5,485 nucleotides of DNA from NCBI GenBank assembly GCA_016765335.1, contig JAESQE010000103.1, forward strand, positions 12,840 to 18,324, written 5' to 3'. Below, in pieces: positions 1 through 5,485 of the stretch. Both the position numbers and the translations under genes were made by a program. The notes below the pieces were generated by a model, which saw only the letters and a program-made list of their open reading frames with translations, was not told the DNA's origin and made no database searches. The stretch comes from Planctomycetaceae bacterium (GTDB lineage Bacteria; Planctomycetota; Planctomycetia; Planctomycetales; Planctomycetaceae). Each line of letters begins with the position of its first letter. Position 1 is the stretch's first letter.

Positions 1-1782
1 AACGGGTTGTTCAGATCGGCGAAAGATTCTACCCATTGCGAATCGGGCGTCAGTTGCACGATCTGAACTGGGCCAATTCGTTGCAATAAATCGGCTGATA
101 TCAACAATGAATTTCAGGTTTTTCTCTTTGTACTGTTCTGGAGCATCGTTGTAAGATTGAGAGAACCCGCCCATAGCCAGATAAGCTGCATCCAAAGCCA
201 TCGTAGGATCATCTTCTTTTAAGCGAATTGCCAGGTATTTGCCGACCACAGCTGAGTCATAACTCTTTCGCTGAAGGTAAAAAATGTAGGCCAGTTTATA
301 GCGAGCACCATTAATTTGATTTGCTGCCGTTTGGTCATTAACCAACGTCAACGCCAGTCGATACAACCGTTCTGTCTCTCCCAGCTGAGCCTGTAATTCT
401 TGCCCAGCCGCCTGAATTTTCTCTTTATCTTTCGATGCATCTGCTTGCTTTTTTGCTTCACGAAGCGGACCAACTAGTTCGAGCAAGCTATTGGCAGTTC
501 CCAATGCACTGTCGAAATCTTTCGGATCTCCGGGTTCTCGATCTAAAGCCACCAATAATTTCTGGATCAGGCTGTTAGAAACATCTTTGTACGGCCCAGC
601 GTATTTATTAATTTGACGTGCATTATCAAGCGCTTGCAGCAAAAGGCGATTACGAGTTGATTCGGGAGTTGTTCTATCCAGGCCCAGGGATTCTTGCGCC
701 TGGGTCAATTCCCAGCGAATTCCTAAACCCATCTGAGTTCGGCTGAGCACTTTATTGAACTTCACCCACTCTTGTGCCTCCTGAATAACTAACTGAAAAT
801 CATTACGTTTTTCATGCCCTAAGCAAATCAATCGAAAATGTAAAACTTGATTCTGTAGGTTCTTTAGTCCAGGAGAACTACCAGGGTGACCAAGTAATTC
901 ATCGTAGATCCCTAATGCTTTGCGGATATCGTCTTGCTCTTCAAAACATTTACCTTGCATTGTCCGTGCATACAATCCGGCATACTGACTGCGATATTTT
1001 GTGTGAACTTCTTCAAACTCCAAAGAAGCGGTTCGCAGTCGGCTAATATATTCTTTGGCACCTCGATCATAAGTTTGTGCATCTTCATAAACGCACGTCG
1101 CTAAATCGAGCTGAGCCCGCATATACAATCCTTCAACAAGTTTGCGAGCTGCACGTTTTTCTTTCTCTTCTTCCGGGATGAAAACGCCGTAACTATTCCA
1201 TTCTTTTTCGTAAGCATCATGCGCCTTTTGGAAAATCACCTTGGCCTGCGCAATCAGCTTCCGGGCATCTTGCTGAAACGACAAACGATTTTCTTCATTG
1301 GCAGGTGAACGCGATTTCCAAATCAGAACCTGCGATTTACCAAGCAGAATGCGAGCCAATTCGGTATTTGCAACCGGCACCAACTTGTGATTGGGCAACG
1401 CCTTAATGAATTGTTCTAAATAGGCCTGAGCCTGCCCCAACTGCTCAGATTGTGCATCCGGATTCTGTAAAAACCGAGATCCCTGAAGCAATGTCACTGC
1501 TTTTTCATAGGCAATCACATCTTTAATTTCTTTGGGCGTAGTCGGGCGTCCCGCGATTGTTTGCAAATAAAGCATTGCTGAATCGTAATACTGACGCTCT
1601 CGCAAGCCCTGCACAAATTCCAAGTAAGGCTCAGCGGCATTGACCGCAGAGGCAGTCACCAACTGAAGCATCAGAATTAATGCAAGCAACTGAATATTCC
1701 GACATAAAGATCGGCCTCTAAGACCAGTCAATTGCCAGCCTTGAACAGTGCCTCGAATTTCATTCCCGAAATGTCTCATCAT
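1..1782 (-). CDS. Exported TPR-like helical-repeat protein, C-terminus beyond left edge
   Basis: The frame is open without a stop from the ATG at 1782 to base 1, giving 594 residues; the rest lies outside the window. An in-frame TGA lies 21 bases upstream of the ATG, so the start is this ATG or the one directly after it (1779). A weak GGGA ribosome-binding motif lies just upstream. The N-terminus is a signal peptide with a long basic n-region (R22, R24, R28), a hydrophobic core at about residues 30-45 and a likely cut at AVNA|AEP (49/50). The mature part is helical, with TPR-like helix pairs at about 52-80, 260-297 and 493-520, and a charged coiled-coil-like stretch at about 441-475. No catalytic motif is visible. 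It follows an ExbB-type gene on the same strand, which suggests an extracytoplasmic scaffold or partner of that channel; this role is inferred. The repeats are divergent, so the TPR call rests on pattern, not on a profile search. Confidence 0.8.
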   Translation of the reverse strand, partial: MMRHFGNEIRGTVQGWQLTGLRGRSLCRNIQLLALILMLQLVTASAVNAAEPYLEFVQGLRERQYYDSAMLYLQTIAGRPTTPKEIKDVIAYEKAVTLLQGSRFLQNPDAQSEQLGQAQAYLEQFIKALPNHKLVPVANTELARILLGKSQVLIWKSRSPANEENRLSFQQDARKLIAQAKVIFQKAHDAYEKEWNSYGVFIPEEEKEKRAARKLVEGLYMRAQLDLATCVYEDAQTYDRGAKEYISRLRTASLEFEEVHTKYRSQYAGLYARTMQGKCFEEQDDIRKALGIYDELLGHPGSSPGLKNLQNQVLHFRLICLGHEKRNDFQLVIQEAQEWVKFNKVLSRTQMGLGIRWELTQAQESLGLDRTTPESTRNRLLLQALDNARQINKYAGPYKDVSNSLIQKLLVALDREPGDPKDFDSALGTANSLLELVGPLREAKKQADASKDKEKIQAAGQELQAQLGETERLYRLALTLVNDQTAANQINGARYKLAYIFYLQRKSYDSAVVGKYLAIRLKEDDPTMALDAAYLAMGGFSQSYNDAPEQYKEKNLKFIVDISRFIATNWPSSDRATDARFAMGRIFRRSEQPV

Positions 1783-1797
1783 ATATCCCAGTGAGTC

Positions 1798-1813
1798 TGG
1801 TCAATCTTGACCA
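1798..1813. promoter_or_regulatory. Perfect inverted repeat upstream of the TPR-like gene, possible operator
   Basis: The sequence is TGGTCAA-TC-TTGACCA, two perfect 7-base arms around 2 bases. It ends 15 bases before the ATG at 1782, within the leader of the TPR-like gene. The 2-base spacer is too tight for an RNA hairpin with the full stem, so a site for a dimeric DNA-binding protein is the more natural reading. No regulator gene is in the window. Confidence 0.35.
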
Positions 1814-1866
1814 CCCCAACGAAAAAGTTAAGAGAGTTGCTTACAATCTGTACACAACATCAATCT

Positions 1867-1872
1867 GTTATA
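1867..1872 (-). promoter_or_regulatory. Weak -10-like box ahead of the TPR-like gene
   Basis: On the minus strand this reads TATAAC (5 of 6 matches to TATAAT) within an AT-rich tract, 84 bases before the TPR-like start. No good -35 box is found at 15-19 bases upstream. It is the best promoter candidate in the 249-base spacer, which otherwise holds no open frame and no clear terminator after exbB; read-through from exbB remains equally possible. Confidence 0.15.
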
Positions 1873-2031
1873 TTTTATTTATCTAACAATTACCACTCGG
1901 CCCCTGTAGTTCAACATACCTCGCAATAGAGAGGCAGGGATGGGAGATGCAGTGCATCCATAATATTCAGATAATTTAATCCGACAATAACTACAAACGC
2001 ATAGCCAACTACTACAGAGGTTCCCCATAAG

Positions 2032-2688
2032 TTATGAATTTTCGCGGACGGTATCCAGTTCGTCCAAAAACCAGTCTAATTCTTCCTGGACATGATCCTG
2101 TAACCTTCCCATCCGTACATGCAGAAATGCCCCTGCAATAACTAATGGAATCGCTACCGCCAGGCCAAGTGCTGTCGTAAATAATGCGAAACTAATCTCG
2201 CCTGCTAAAGCACTGGGGTCTCCGCCCGCTTTCTGGGCATCTGCAATTTTCGCAAATGCCTGAATCATTCCGGAAACCGTACCTAATAGCCCTAGCATCG
2301 GGGCAGACTTCACAATCGTGTTAATCCACGAGGCTGCATATTCCAAATTAGCAAGCACGTCCCGCTCAAATTTCCCTGCCAAAAGCTGTCTCAGTTTAGC
2401 AGGGGATTTATTTAAGTTCGCAATTGCAACGAGAATCATCTGAGGAACTGCCCGTGACCAATACGCCGGCGTATCGCAAACCCCAGCAATTCCTTCCCAG
2501 TCCTGCTTCTGGACCATTTCGAGCACTTGCTCTCGAAACCGGTCCGTTGCAGCGGCAGACATTCTCTTCTCTGCTATTTTCCGAGCCAGCAGCACAACTT
2601 GAAAAACACCAAAAATTGCAACCAAAGCCAATGAGATGTAAATCGCATTGGAGGATGCCTGGAAAATCGGGGCAAAATTAAAATCCAT
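2032..2688 (-). CDS. MotA/TolQ/ExbB family proton-channel protein
   Basis: This 218-residue inner-membrane protein belongs to the family whose members form the pentameric stator of Ton, Tol and flagellar-type motors, using proton flow to energise an outer-membrane or periplasmic partner. Three membrane segments are visible at about 14-36, 123-146 and 163-190, with a large cytoplasmic loop between the first two, as in ExbB/TolQ. The hallmark motif APMLGLLGTVSGMIQAF lies at 129-145, and a TTALGLAVAIP motif at 171-181. By alignment from memory, the TM3 glutamate of E. coli ExbB (E176) falls on F167 here, while a glutamate stands three residues earlier (E164). The start is fixed by an in-frame TAA 18 bases upstream and the lack of another early ATG; no Shine-Dalgarno motif is visible. 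The partner ExbD/TolR is absent from the window. The family call is firm, but which of ExbB, TolQ or another subfamily it serves cannot be told. Confidence 0.93.
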   Translation of the reverse strand: MDFNFAPIFQASSNAIYISLALVAIFGVFQVVLLARKIAEKRMSAAATDRFREQVLEMVQKQDWEGIAGVCDTPAYWSRAVPQMILVAIANLNKSPAKLRQLLAGKFERDVLANLEYAASWINTIVKSAPMLGLLGTVSGMIQAFAKIADAQKAGGDPSALAGEISFALFTTALGLAVAIPLVIAGAFLHVRMGRLQDHVQEELDWFLDELDTVRENS

Positions 2689-2702
2689 AAGGCTATTTTC
2701 AA

Positions 2703-2708
2703 ATTATA
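2703..2708 (-). promoter_or_regulatory. TATAAT -10 box candidate for the exbB-type gene
   Basis: On the minus strand this is a perfect TATAAT, 14 bases before the exbB-type ATG. A start point 6-7 bases further on would leave a leader of only about 8 bases, in keeping with the missing Shine-Dalgarno. There is no recognisable -35 box at the usual distance; that position is taken up by the inverted repeat at 2713-2730. The same TA-rich bases could be chance in an AT-rich spacer. Confidence 0.35.
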
Positions 2709-2712
2709 TAAG

Positions 2713-2730
2713 TCAGTCTTTCCAGACTGA
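2713..2730 (-). terminator. GGAA-capped hairpin between the oligopeptidase and exbB-type genes
   Basis: Perfect 7-base arms (TCAGTCT and AGACTGA) enclose four bases. In minus-strand RNA the loop reads GGAA, a GNRA-type tetraloop, which is a stable cap. The hairpin begins 97 bases after the oligopeptidase stop. The bases after it (ACUUAUAUAAUUUG) are U-rich but lack a proper U-run, so it may be a weak terminator or a 3'-end stabilising structure. Because it lies 4 bases upstream of the TATAAT box, it could instead be an operator for the exbB-type gene. Confidence 0.4.
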
Positions 2731-2827
2731 TTTGAGGCGAATAATATTCGGAATAAATAATGGTGTGGTGATGAGATCGAAATACTGTTGGTCCGAAAAC
2801 CTCACTTGTATTTCATTGGAAATGATT

Positions 2828-4969
2828 CTAATCCATTTCCAGTTCTCGAACCAGAAATGCCCACATGTCGGAAATTTCTTCGATCACTTTTGAAGTTGGC
2901 TTTCCTGAACCATGACCAGCTTTGGTTTCAATTCGAATCAACACCGGATTGTCTCCCTTGTGACACTCTTGCAAACGGGCAGCAAATTTGAAACTGTGCC
3001 CAGGCACCACTCGGTCATCTGTATCAGCGGTGGTAACCATCGTTGCTGGATACTCAGTTCCCGGTTTCAAATTATGATAAGGCGAATAGGCATACAATGT
3101 CTTGAACTGTTCTTCATCATCAGAAGAACCGTATTCGTCAACCCAGTAACGACCAGCTGTGAATTTGTGGAATCGCAACATGTCCATCACGCCCACCGCG
3201 GGCAGGCAAGCACCGAACAATTCGGGACGCTGAGCCATACAGGCCCCAACAAGTAAACCGCCATTGCTTCCACCTTGAATGGCCAACTTTTTGCTTGACG
3301 TGTATTTGTTGTCGATCAACCACTGAGCTGCACCGATAAAGTCATCGAACACATTCTGCTTTTTGTGGATCATGCCCCCTTGATGCCAAGCTTCGCCGTA
3401 TTCTCCACCGCCCCGTAAATTCGCAACACAAAACACGCCTCCCATTTTCAACCACTGTGCCCGAGAGATCGAGAAATAAGGCGTCAACGAAATATTGAAT
3501 CCACCATACGCATAAAGCAGTGTCGGATTGGTTCCGTCGAGCTTCAAGCCTTTTCGATGTGTAATAAACATCGGAATCCTGGTGCCGTCTTTGCTTTTGT
3601 AGAATACCTGCTTGAGTTCGTACTGATCTGAATCAAACTTAATTTGTGATCGTCGAAACAGCTTGCTTTCTCCCGTAATCATATCGTAATGATAAATGCT
3701 TGGCGGAGTCACAAAACTTGCAAAGGAATAAAAAGTCTCGGTGTCGCTTCGTTTGCCACCAAATCCCGATGCGGTACCGATCCCGGGAAACGATGCTTCG
3801 CGAATGAAGCGACCATCTGGCGTATACATTTTAACGACCGATATCGCATCTTTGAGCGTTCGCACAACCAGCATGTTATTCAAAAACCCAACGCCCTGAA
3901 TTGGTTCTGGACCTTCAGCTAGAATCTCTCGAAAATTTTCCGGCGATGGTTTTCTGATATCGATCACGATGATCCGTTTGTTGGGAGCATTCAAATCGGT
4001 CTTGAAGTAAAACAGATGCCCGTCATTGCCAATGAATTCATATTCGTCTTCGAAGTGCGAAATTAACTCCACCGGAAAAGCATACGGCTCTGAAAGGTCC
4101 TTCACATAAATTCGATATTTATCGGATGTTCCTTTCCAGACGGTAATTATCAGGAAACGTCCATCATCAGTCACGGTCGGCCCAAAGCCCCACTTGGGAT
4201 GATCAGGCTGCTCAAACACAAGAACATCATCACTTTGCGGAGTCCCCACGCGATGATAGTACAGTTTGTGATTCAAGTTCAGGCTCTGAAACGCTTCGCC
4301 TTCTTCGGGCTTCGCGAATCGTCCGTAGAAAAAACCTTTGCTATCGGGTGTCCATTCCGTGGAAGTGAACTTGAGCCATTCCAATTTATCGGGAAGCAGC
4401 TCCCCGGTAGCAATCTCCATAATCCGCCAAGTTCGCCAATCCGAACCAGCATCTTGAATCCCGTAAGCCAAATACCGCCCATCATCACTGAAAGAGGTGC
4501 CCGATAACGCAATCGTTCCATCCTTTGACCAAGTGTTTGGATCGATCAGCAGTTTCGGTTCGCCATCCAGAGAATCCATCTGGTACAATACCGATTGATT
4601 TTGCAGCCCGTTGTTTTTGTAGAAATAGTATCGTTCGCCAACTTTGAAGGGCGAAGAAAACTTCTCGTAATTCCACAGCTCGGTCAGTTCTTCTTCGATC
4701 TTCTTCCGAGCAGGAATTTGAGACAGATACGTATCGGTGACTTTATTTTCTGCCTCGACCCAGGCAGCAACTTCCTTCGATTCCCGCACATCATCTTCGA
4801 GCCAGCGGTATTCGTCTTTGACCTTTGTGCCGAAATAGTCGTCCGTCTGATCCACTTTGCGAGTTTGTGGGTACTTATATTTCTGAGCTTGCAAGTCGTT
4901 ATCCATCATCATTGAAGAGTTCGCAAAAACGATTACACAGAACAGCATCCCCGTAAAACGGCTCGTCAT
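2828..4969 (-). CDS. Exported prolyl oligopeptidase, peptidase family S9A
   Basis: The enzyme cuts short peptides on the carboxyl side of proline. From the ATG at 4969 it has 713 residues, near the family's usual size of about 700 plus a leader. Residues 1 to about 28 form a signal-like N-terminus (hydrophobic MLFCVIVFA; possible cut at LQA|Q), pointing to the periplasm. The S9 N-terminal seven-bladed propeller spans about 33-430 and the alpha/beta-hydrolase domain about 440-713. The triad is S568 in GGSNGG, D651 in DTDDRVVP and H686 in AGHGSGKP. Matches to porcine enzyme sites include Y488 and F491 (YGGF; oxyanion and S1 pocket), W609 (S1) and R653. No key residue is missing. An in-frame GTG at 5008 would add 13 residues, but it lies upstream of the likely -10 box, and the ATG has an AGGGA motif six bases ahead, so ATG is preferred. 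It is monocistronic or leads into exbB only by read-through. Confidence 0.95.
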   Translation of the reverse strand: MTSRFTGMLFCVIVFANSSMMMDNDLQAQKYKYPQTRKVDQTDDYFGTKVKDEYRWLEDDVRESKEVAAWVEAENKVTDTYLSQIPARKKIEEELTELWNYEKFSSPFKVGERYYFYKNNGLQNQSVLYQMDSLDGEPKLLIDPNTWSKDGTIALSGTSFSDDGRYLAYGIQDAGSDWRTWRIMEIATGELLPDKLEWLKFTSTEWTPDSKGFFYGRFAKPEEGEAFQSLNLNHKLYYHRVGTPQSDDVLVFEQPDHPKWGFGPTVTDDGRFLIITVWKGTSDKYRIYVKDLSEPYAFPVELISHFEDEYEFIGNDGHLFYFKTDLNAPNKRIIVIDIRKPSPENFREILAEGPEPIQGVGFLNNMLVVRTLKDAISVVKMYTPDGRFIREASFPGIGTASGFGGKRSDTETFYSFASFVTPPSIYHYDMITGESKLFRRSQIKFDSDQYELKQVFYKSKDGTRIPMFITHRKGLKLDGTNPTLLYAYGGFNISLTPYFSISRAQWLKMGGVFCVANLRGGGEYGEAWHQGGMIHKKQNVFDDFIGAAQWLIDNKYTSSKKLAIQGGSNGGLLVGACMAQRPELFGACLPAVGVMDMLRFHKFTAGRYWVDEYGSSDDEEQFKTLYAYSPYHNLKPGTEYPATMVTTADTDDRVVPGHSFKFAARLQECHKGDNPVLIRIETKAGHGSGKPTSKVIEEISDMWAFLVRELEMD

Positions 4970-4975
4970 CTCTGA

Positions 4976-4980
4976 TCCCT
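4976..4980 (-). promoter_or_regulatory. Shine-Dalgarno AGGGA that decides the oligopeptidase start
   Basis: On the minus strand AGGGA stands six bases before the ATG at 4969, a normal spacing. No comparable motif precedes the alternative in-frame GTG at 5008, which supports the shorter protein. Confidence 0.6.
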
Positions 4981-4997
4981 TTATTAAGAACACCGCA

Positions 4998-5024
4998 AGA
5001 ATACGCACGGCGAAGAAGTGTCAA
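4998..5024 (-). promoter_or_regulatory. Promoter candidate for the oligopeptidase gene
   Basis: On the minus strand a perfect TTGACA (5024-5019) is followed after 15 bases by TATTCT (5003-4998), which matches TATAAT at four positions. The spacer is shorter than the ideal 17. Transcription would start near 4991, giving a leader of about 22 bases before the ATG and leaving the upstream GTG outside the transcript. Confidence 0.45.
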
Positions 5025-5038
5025 AACAAGCACCTATT

Positions 5039-5141
5039 AATTCAAATCGAGCACAGGCATTCCTGTCTGCTTCATTTGATCATGCCTTAATTTCAGGCAG
5101 ACAAGAATGTCTACCCTCCACGGAGCAATGTCATTTGAATT
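5039..5141. repeat. Nested inverted-repeat element, MITE- or REPIN-like
   Basis: The outer ends are perfect 9-base inverted repeats, AATTCAAAT (5039-5047) and ATTTGAATT (5133-5141). Inside, a 15-base imperfect inverted repeat (5056-5070 against 5097-5111, 13 of 15 matching) pairs GGCATTCCTGTCTGC with GCAGACAAGAATGTC. Each inner arm also folds alone: ACAGG-CATT-CCTGT (5053-5066) and AGACA-AGAA-TGTCT (5099-5112). Two REP-like hairpins facing each other is the layout of a REPIN. There is no clear target-site duplication and no transposase gene here. Copy number in the host genome is unknown from this window. Confidence 0.45.
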
Positions 5142-5373
5142 CATAGAGGTTCCCAAACAAAAAATTTCCAAAGAGAGGAACTCCAGTTAGTATGATAATC
5201 ATTCCTGACGGTTTGTCACATGGACGGGGCCATCTATTTGAAATAGCAGGAAATTTCGCAGACAATCAAATTGTGTCAAATTCTTAGATTTTAAGGCAAA
5301 ACAGACCAAACAACCCGGCCCATTACAAAACCGCCCACCTACGTACCTGCATCATTCTGATTAAGGAATCACT
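5142..5373. other. Intergenic stretch without a convincing gene
   Basis: No open frame of useful length, RNA gene or strong repeat is visible on either strand. The only coding candidate is a 31-codon frame on the plus strand (5192-5287) preceded by a purine-rich GAGAGGAA about 11 bases ahead of its ATG; its product has no recognisable feature, so it is not called. Confidence 0.5.
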
Positions 5374-5406
5374 AAAAAACTGGTTCTCCCCCTTACGAAG
5401 GGGGAG
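5374..5406 (-). terminator. Rho-independent terminator candidate for a minus-strand gene right of the window
   Basis: A perfect 9-bp stem (CTCCCCCTT, 5386-5394, with AAGGGGGAG, 5398-5406) closes a three-base loop. On the minus strand the stem is followed after six bases by a run of six T (5379-5374). The GC-rich stem is right for a terminator, though the six-base gap before the T-run is longer than ideal. On the plus strand there is no T-run after it. Its symmetry also fits a dispersed palindromic repeat. Confidence 0.45.
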
Positions 5407-5408
5407 TT

Positions 5409-5424
5409 ATACGCATTCGCGTAT
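5409..5424. repeat. Hairpin ATACGC-ATTC-GCGTAT
   Basis: Perfect 6-base arms surround a four-base loop, starting only two bases after the terminator-like stem. It has no T-run that would make it a terminator by itself on the minus strand. It forms part of a run of hairpins at the right edge. Confidence 0.4.
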
Positions 5425-5452
5425 TTGTTCGCGCGTTGTGTGTTCCCTAAGT

Positions 5453-5468
5453 CCTTGTCTGTACAAGG
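5453..5468. repeat. Hairpin CCTTGT-CTGT-ACAAGG
   Basis: Perfect 6-base arms surround a four-base loop. A further 11-base palindrome, AGCTA-A-TAGCT (5474-5484), follows six bases on and touches the window edge, so the structured zone may continue to the right. Confidence 0.4.
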
Positions 5469-5485
5469 CCACGAGCTAATAGCTT

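Noticed and set aside
1946..1958. Palindrome GATGCA-G-TGCATC in the spacer after the exbB-type gene, considered as a terminator
   Set aside because: A one-base centre leaves at most a five-pair stem with a three-base loop, and no T-run follows on the minus strand.
2424..2991. Plus-strand open frames overlapping the exbB-type gene, the spacer and the oligopeptidase 3' end
   Set aside because: They lie antisense to confident genes and run across the spacer without ribosome-binding motifs; their sequences look non-coding.
4199..4915. Plus-strand open frames of about 100 codons inside the oligopeptidase gene, such as 4199-4507 and 4595-4915
   Set aside because: They are antisense to a fully conserved enzyme, with no family features of their own.
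5006..5008. GTG as an alternative start for the oligopeptidase (adds 13 residues)
   Set aside because: It lies upstream of the likely -10 box, has no ribosome-binding motif, and the longer N-terminus makes a poorer signal peptide than the ATG at 4969.
5192..5287. 31-codon plus-strand frame with a purine-rich motif ahead of its ATG
   Set aside because: Too short, spacing to the motif is long, and the peptide shows no membrane segment, motif or neighbour that supports it.
5447..5485. Minus-strand open frame entering from the right edge and ending in TAG at 5449-5447, 40 bases before the terminator-like stem
   Set aside because: It could be the last 12 codons of an outside gene, but 39 bases cannot be told from chance and a second minus-strand frame is also open here.
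5009..5485. CRISPR array or tRNA in the right-hand spacer
   Set aside because: There is no regularly spaced direct repeat, and none of the hairpins fit a cloverleaf or carry tRNA consensus boxes.

Overview
The window reads as a piece of a bacterial chromosome of moderate GC content, most likely from the Planctomycetota (a Gimesia-like lineage would fit). This is an inference from the gene types and layout: a secreted prolyl oligopeptidase, a stand-alone ExbB-type channel protein, a large exported TPR-like protein, and generous spacers holding inverted repeats. No rRNA, tRNA or other taxonomic marker is present to confirm it.

All three recognisable genes lie on the minus strand, so transcription runs from high to low coordinates. 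First comes an exported S9A prolyl oligopeptidase (4969 down to 2828) with a complete Ser-Asp-His triad and a promoter-like TTGACA box just upstream. A 139-base spacer with a 7-bp, GGAA-capped hairpin and a TATAAT box separates it from a 218-residue MotA/TolQ/ExbB family protein (2688 down to 2032). A 249-base spacer follows, with a perfect 7-bp inverted repeat close to the next start codon. The last gene is a long, secreted, TPR-like helical-repeat protein (1782 down to the left edge, 594 residues visible, C-terminus outside the window).

The ExbB protein and the TPR-like protein probably belong to one functional group: an inner-membrane proton-channel subunit and an extracytoplasmic scaffold. 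The ExbD/TolR partner is not in the window and could lie beyond the left edge. The oligopeptidase seems to be an independent unit that would cut short proline-containing peptides in the periplasm.

From about 5025 to the right edge (about 460 bases) no convincing gene is visible. This stretch holds a compact element of nested inverted repeats (5039-5141), an almost featureless part, and a run of hairpins at 5386-5484, the strongest of which looks like a terminator for a minus-strand gene outside the window. I see no clear new biological system. The items most worth checking are the relocated TM3 glutamate in ExbB, the hairpin overlapping the exbB promoter region, and the two repeat clusters at the right end.
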